NCBI RefSeq assembly: GCF_900696085.1
Contig: NZ_CAADFC020000013.1
Location: 186,001-250,000, forward strand
Direction: 5' to 3'
Length of the DNA stretch: 64,000 nt
Source: Bradyrhizobium ivorense
GTDB lineage: Bacteria; Pseudomonadota; Alphaproteobacteria; Rhizobiales; Xanthobacteraceae
Every line of letters begins with the position of its first letter. Positions within the stretch are counted from its first letter, which is position 1. Below are positions 63,958 to 64,000 of the stretch, one piece after another. The position numbers were made by a program, and so were the translations under genes. The notes under the pieces were generated by a model. It saw only the letters and a list, made by a program, of their open reading frames with translations. It searched no databases and was not told where the DNA came from.

Positions 63958-64000
63958 TGAGAGTTGGACGCTCGGCGCTGCCGTTGCCTCGCTATACAAG
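63957..64000 (+). CDS. Start of a probable site-specific integrase (cut by window edge)
   Basis: Only 14 codons are visible: MRVGRSALPLPRYT. The ATG overlaps the stop of the 61-residue gene by four bases. A short N-terminus with PLPRY is typical of the tyrosine recombinases that follow this small gene in rhizobia, but so few residues cannot prove it. Confidence 0.4.
   Translation, partial: MRVGRSALPLPRYT

Overview
The window looks like chromosome of a Bradyrhizobium/Rhodopseudomonas-type alphaproteobacterium. The basis is high GC content, a giant kinase-ATPase-GAF signalling protein, FixK/FNR-type boxes, a DUF3141 PHA-synthase-like protein next to pta-ackA-fabI, and a DUF736/ParB-like accessory module. 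This assignment rests on gene content only. No rRNA gene, complete tRNA gene or CRISPR array is visible.

Layout: (1) 1-9.2 kb: a giant Ser/Thr-kinase/AAA-ATPase/GAF protein running off the left edge, then an RND efflux pair whose permease carries a one-base frameshift. (2) 9.2-25.2 kb: a patchwork of small stress genes: OsmC, AhpD-like, DUF427, two cupins, quinone oxidoreductase, two MFS pumps (one frameshifted), methyltransferase, DUF1993, cytochrome P460, ABM monooxygenase, an orphan histidine kinase, MsrB, MsrA, broken RidA and a host-attachment protein. It also holds gene debris. Five clear copies (plus one degenerate) of a 41-bp motif lie here, each upstream of and co-oriented with a gene. 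(3) 25.6-40.4 kb: a catabolic island bounded by 54-bp direct repeats that match the 3' half of a tRNA gene. One long minus-strand operon encodes a branched-chain-type ABC importer, acyl-CoA synthetase, two enoyl-CoA hydratases, a luciferase-like monooxygenase, flavin reductase, a creatininase-family hydrolase and a VOC protein. It is flanked by an AraC and an Lrp regulator. (4) 42.6-57.0 kb: a low-oxygen carbon-storage/fermentation block. Two bidirectional FixK/FNR boxes sit between divergent operons for alpha/beta hydrolases, a two-subunit CoA transferase, MaoC, FabI, acetate kinase, phosphotransacetylase, DUF3141 and GNAT. A third box lies upstream of a MarC-family gene. (5) 57.5-64 kb: a serine hydrolase, then an integrative-element-like module with DUF736, a ParB-like protein, strong hairpins, direct repeats and, at the right edge, the probable first codons of an integrase.

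How it fits together: region 2 reads as a defence set against oxidants and electrophiles, with the shared 41-bp motif as the likely common control element. Region 3 has the parts for importing an organic acid or lactam-like compound, activating it to a CoA ester, oxygenating it with reduced flavin, opening a ring or amide, and finishing by beta-oxidation-type steps. Its substrate cannot be told from sequence. Region 4 would let acyl-CoA/acetyl-phosphate chemistry yield ATP and handle storage-polymer precursors when oxygen is scarce. Four genes or gene remnants carry single-base frameshifts or are chimeric, so either this part of the genome is decaying or the assembly has indel errors.
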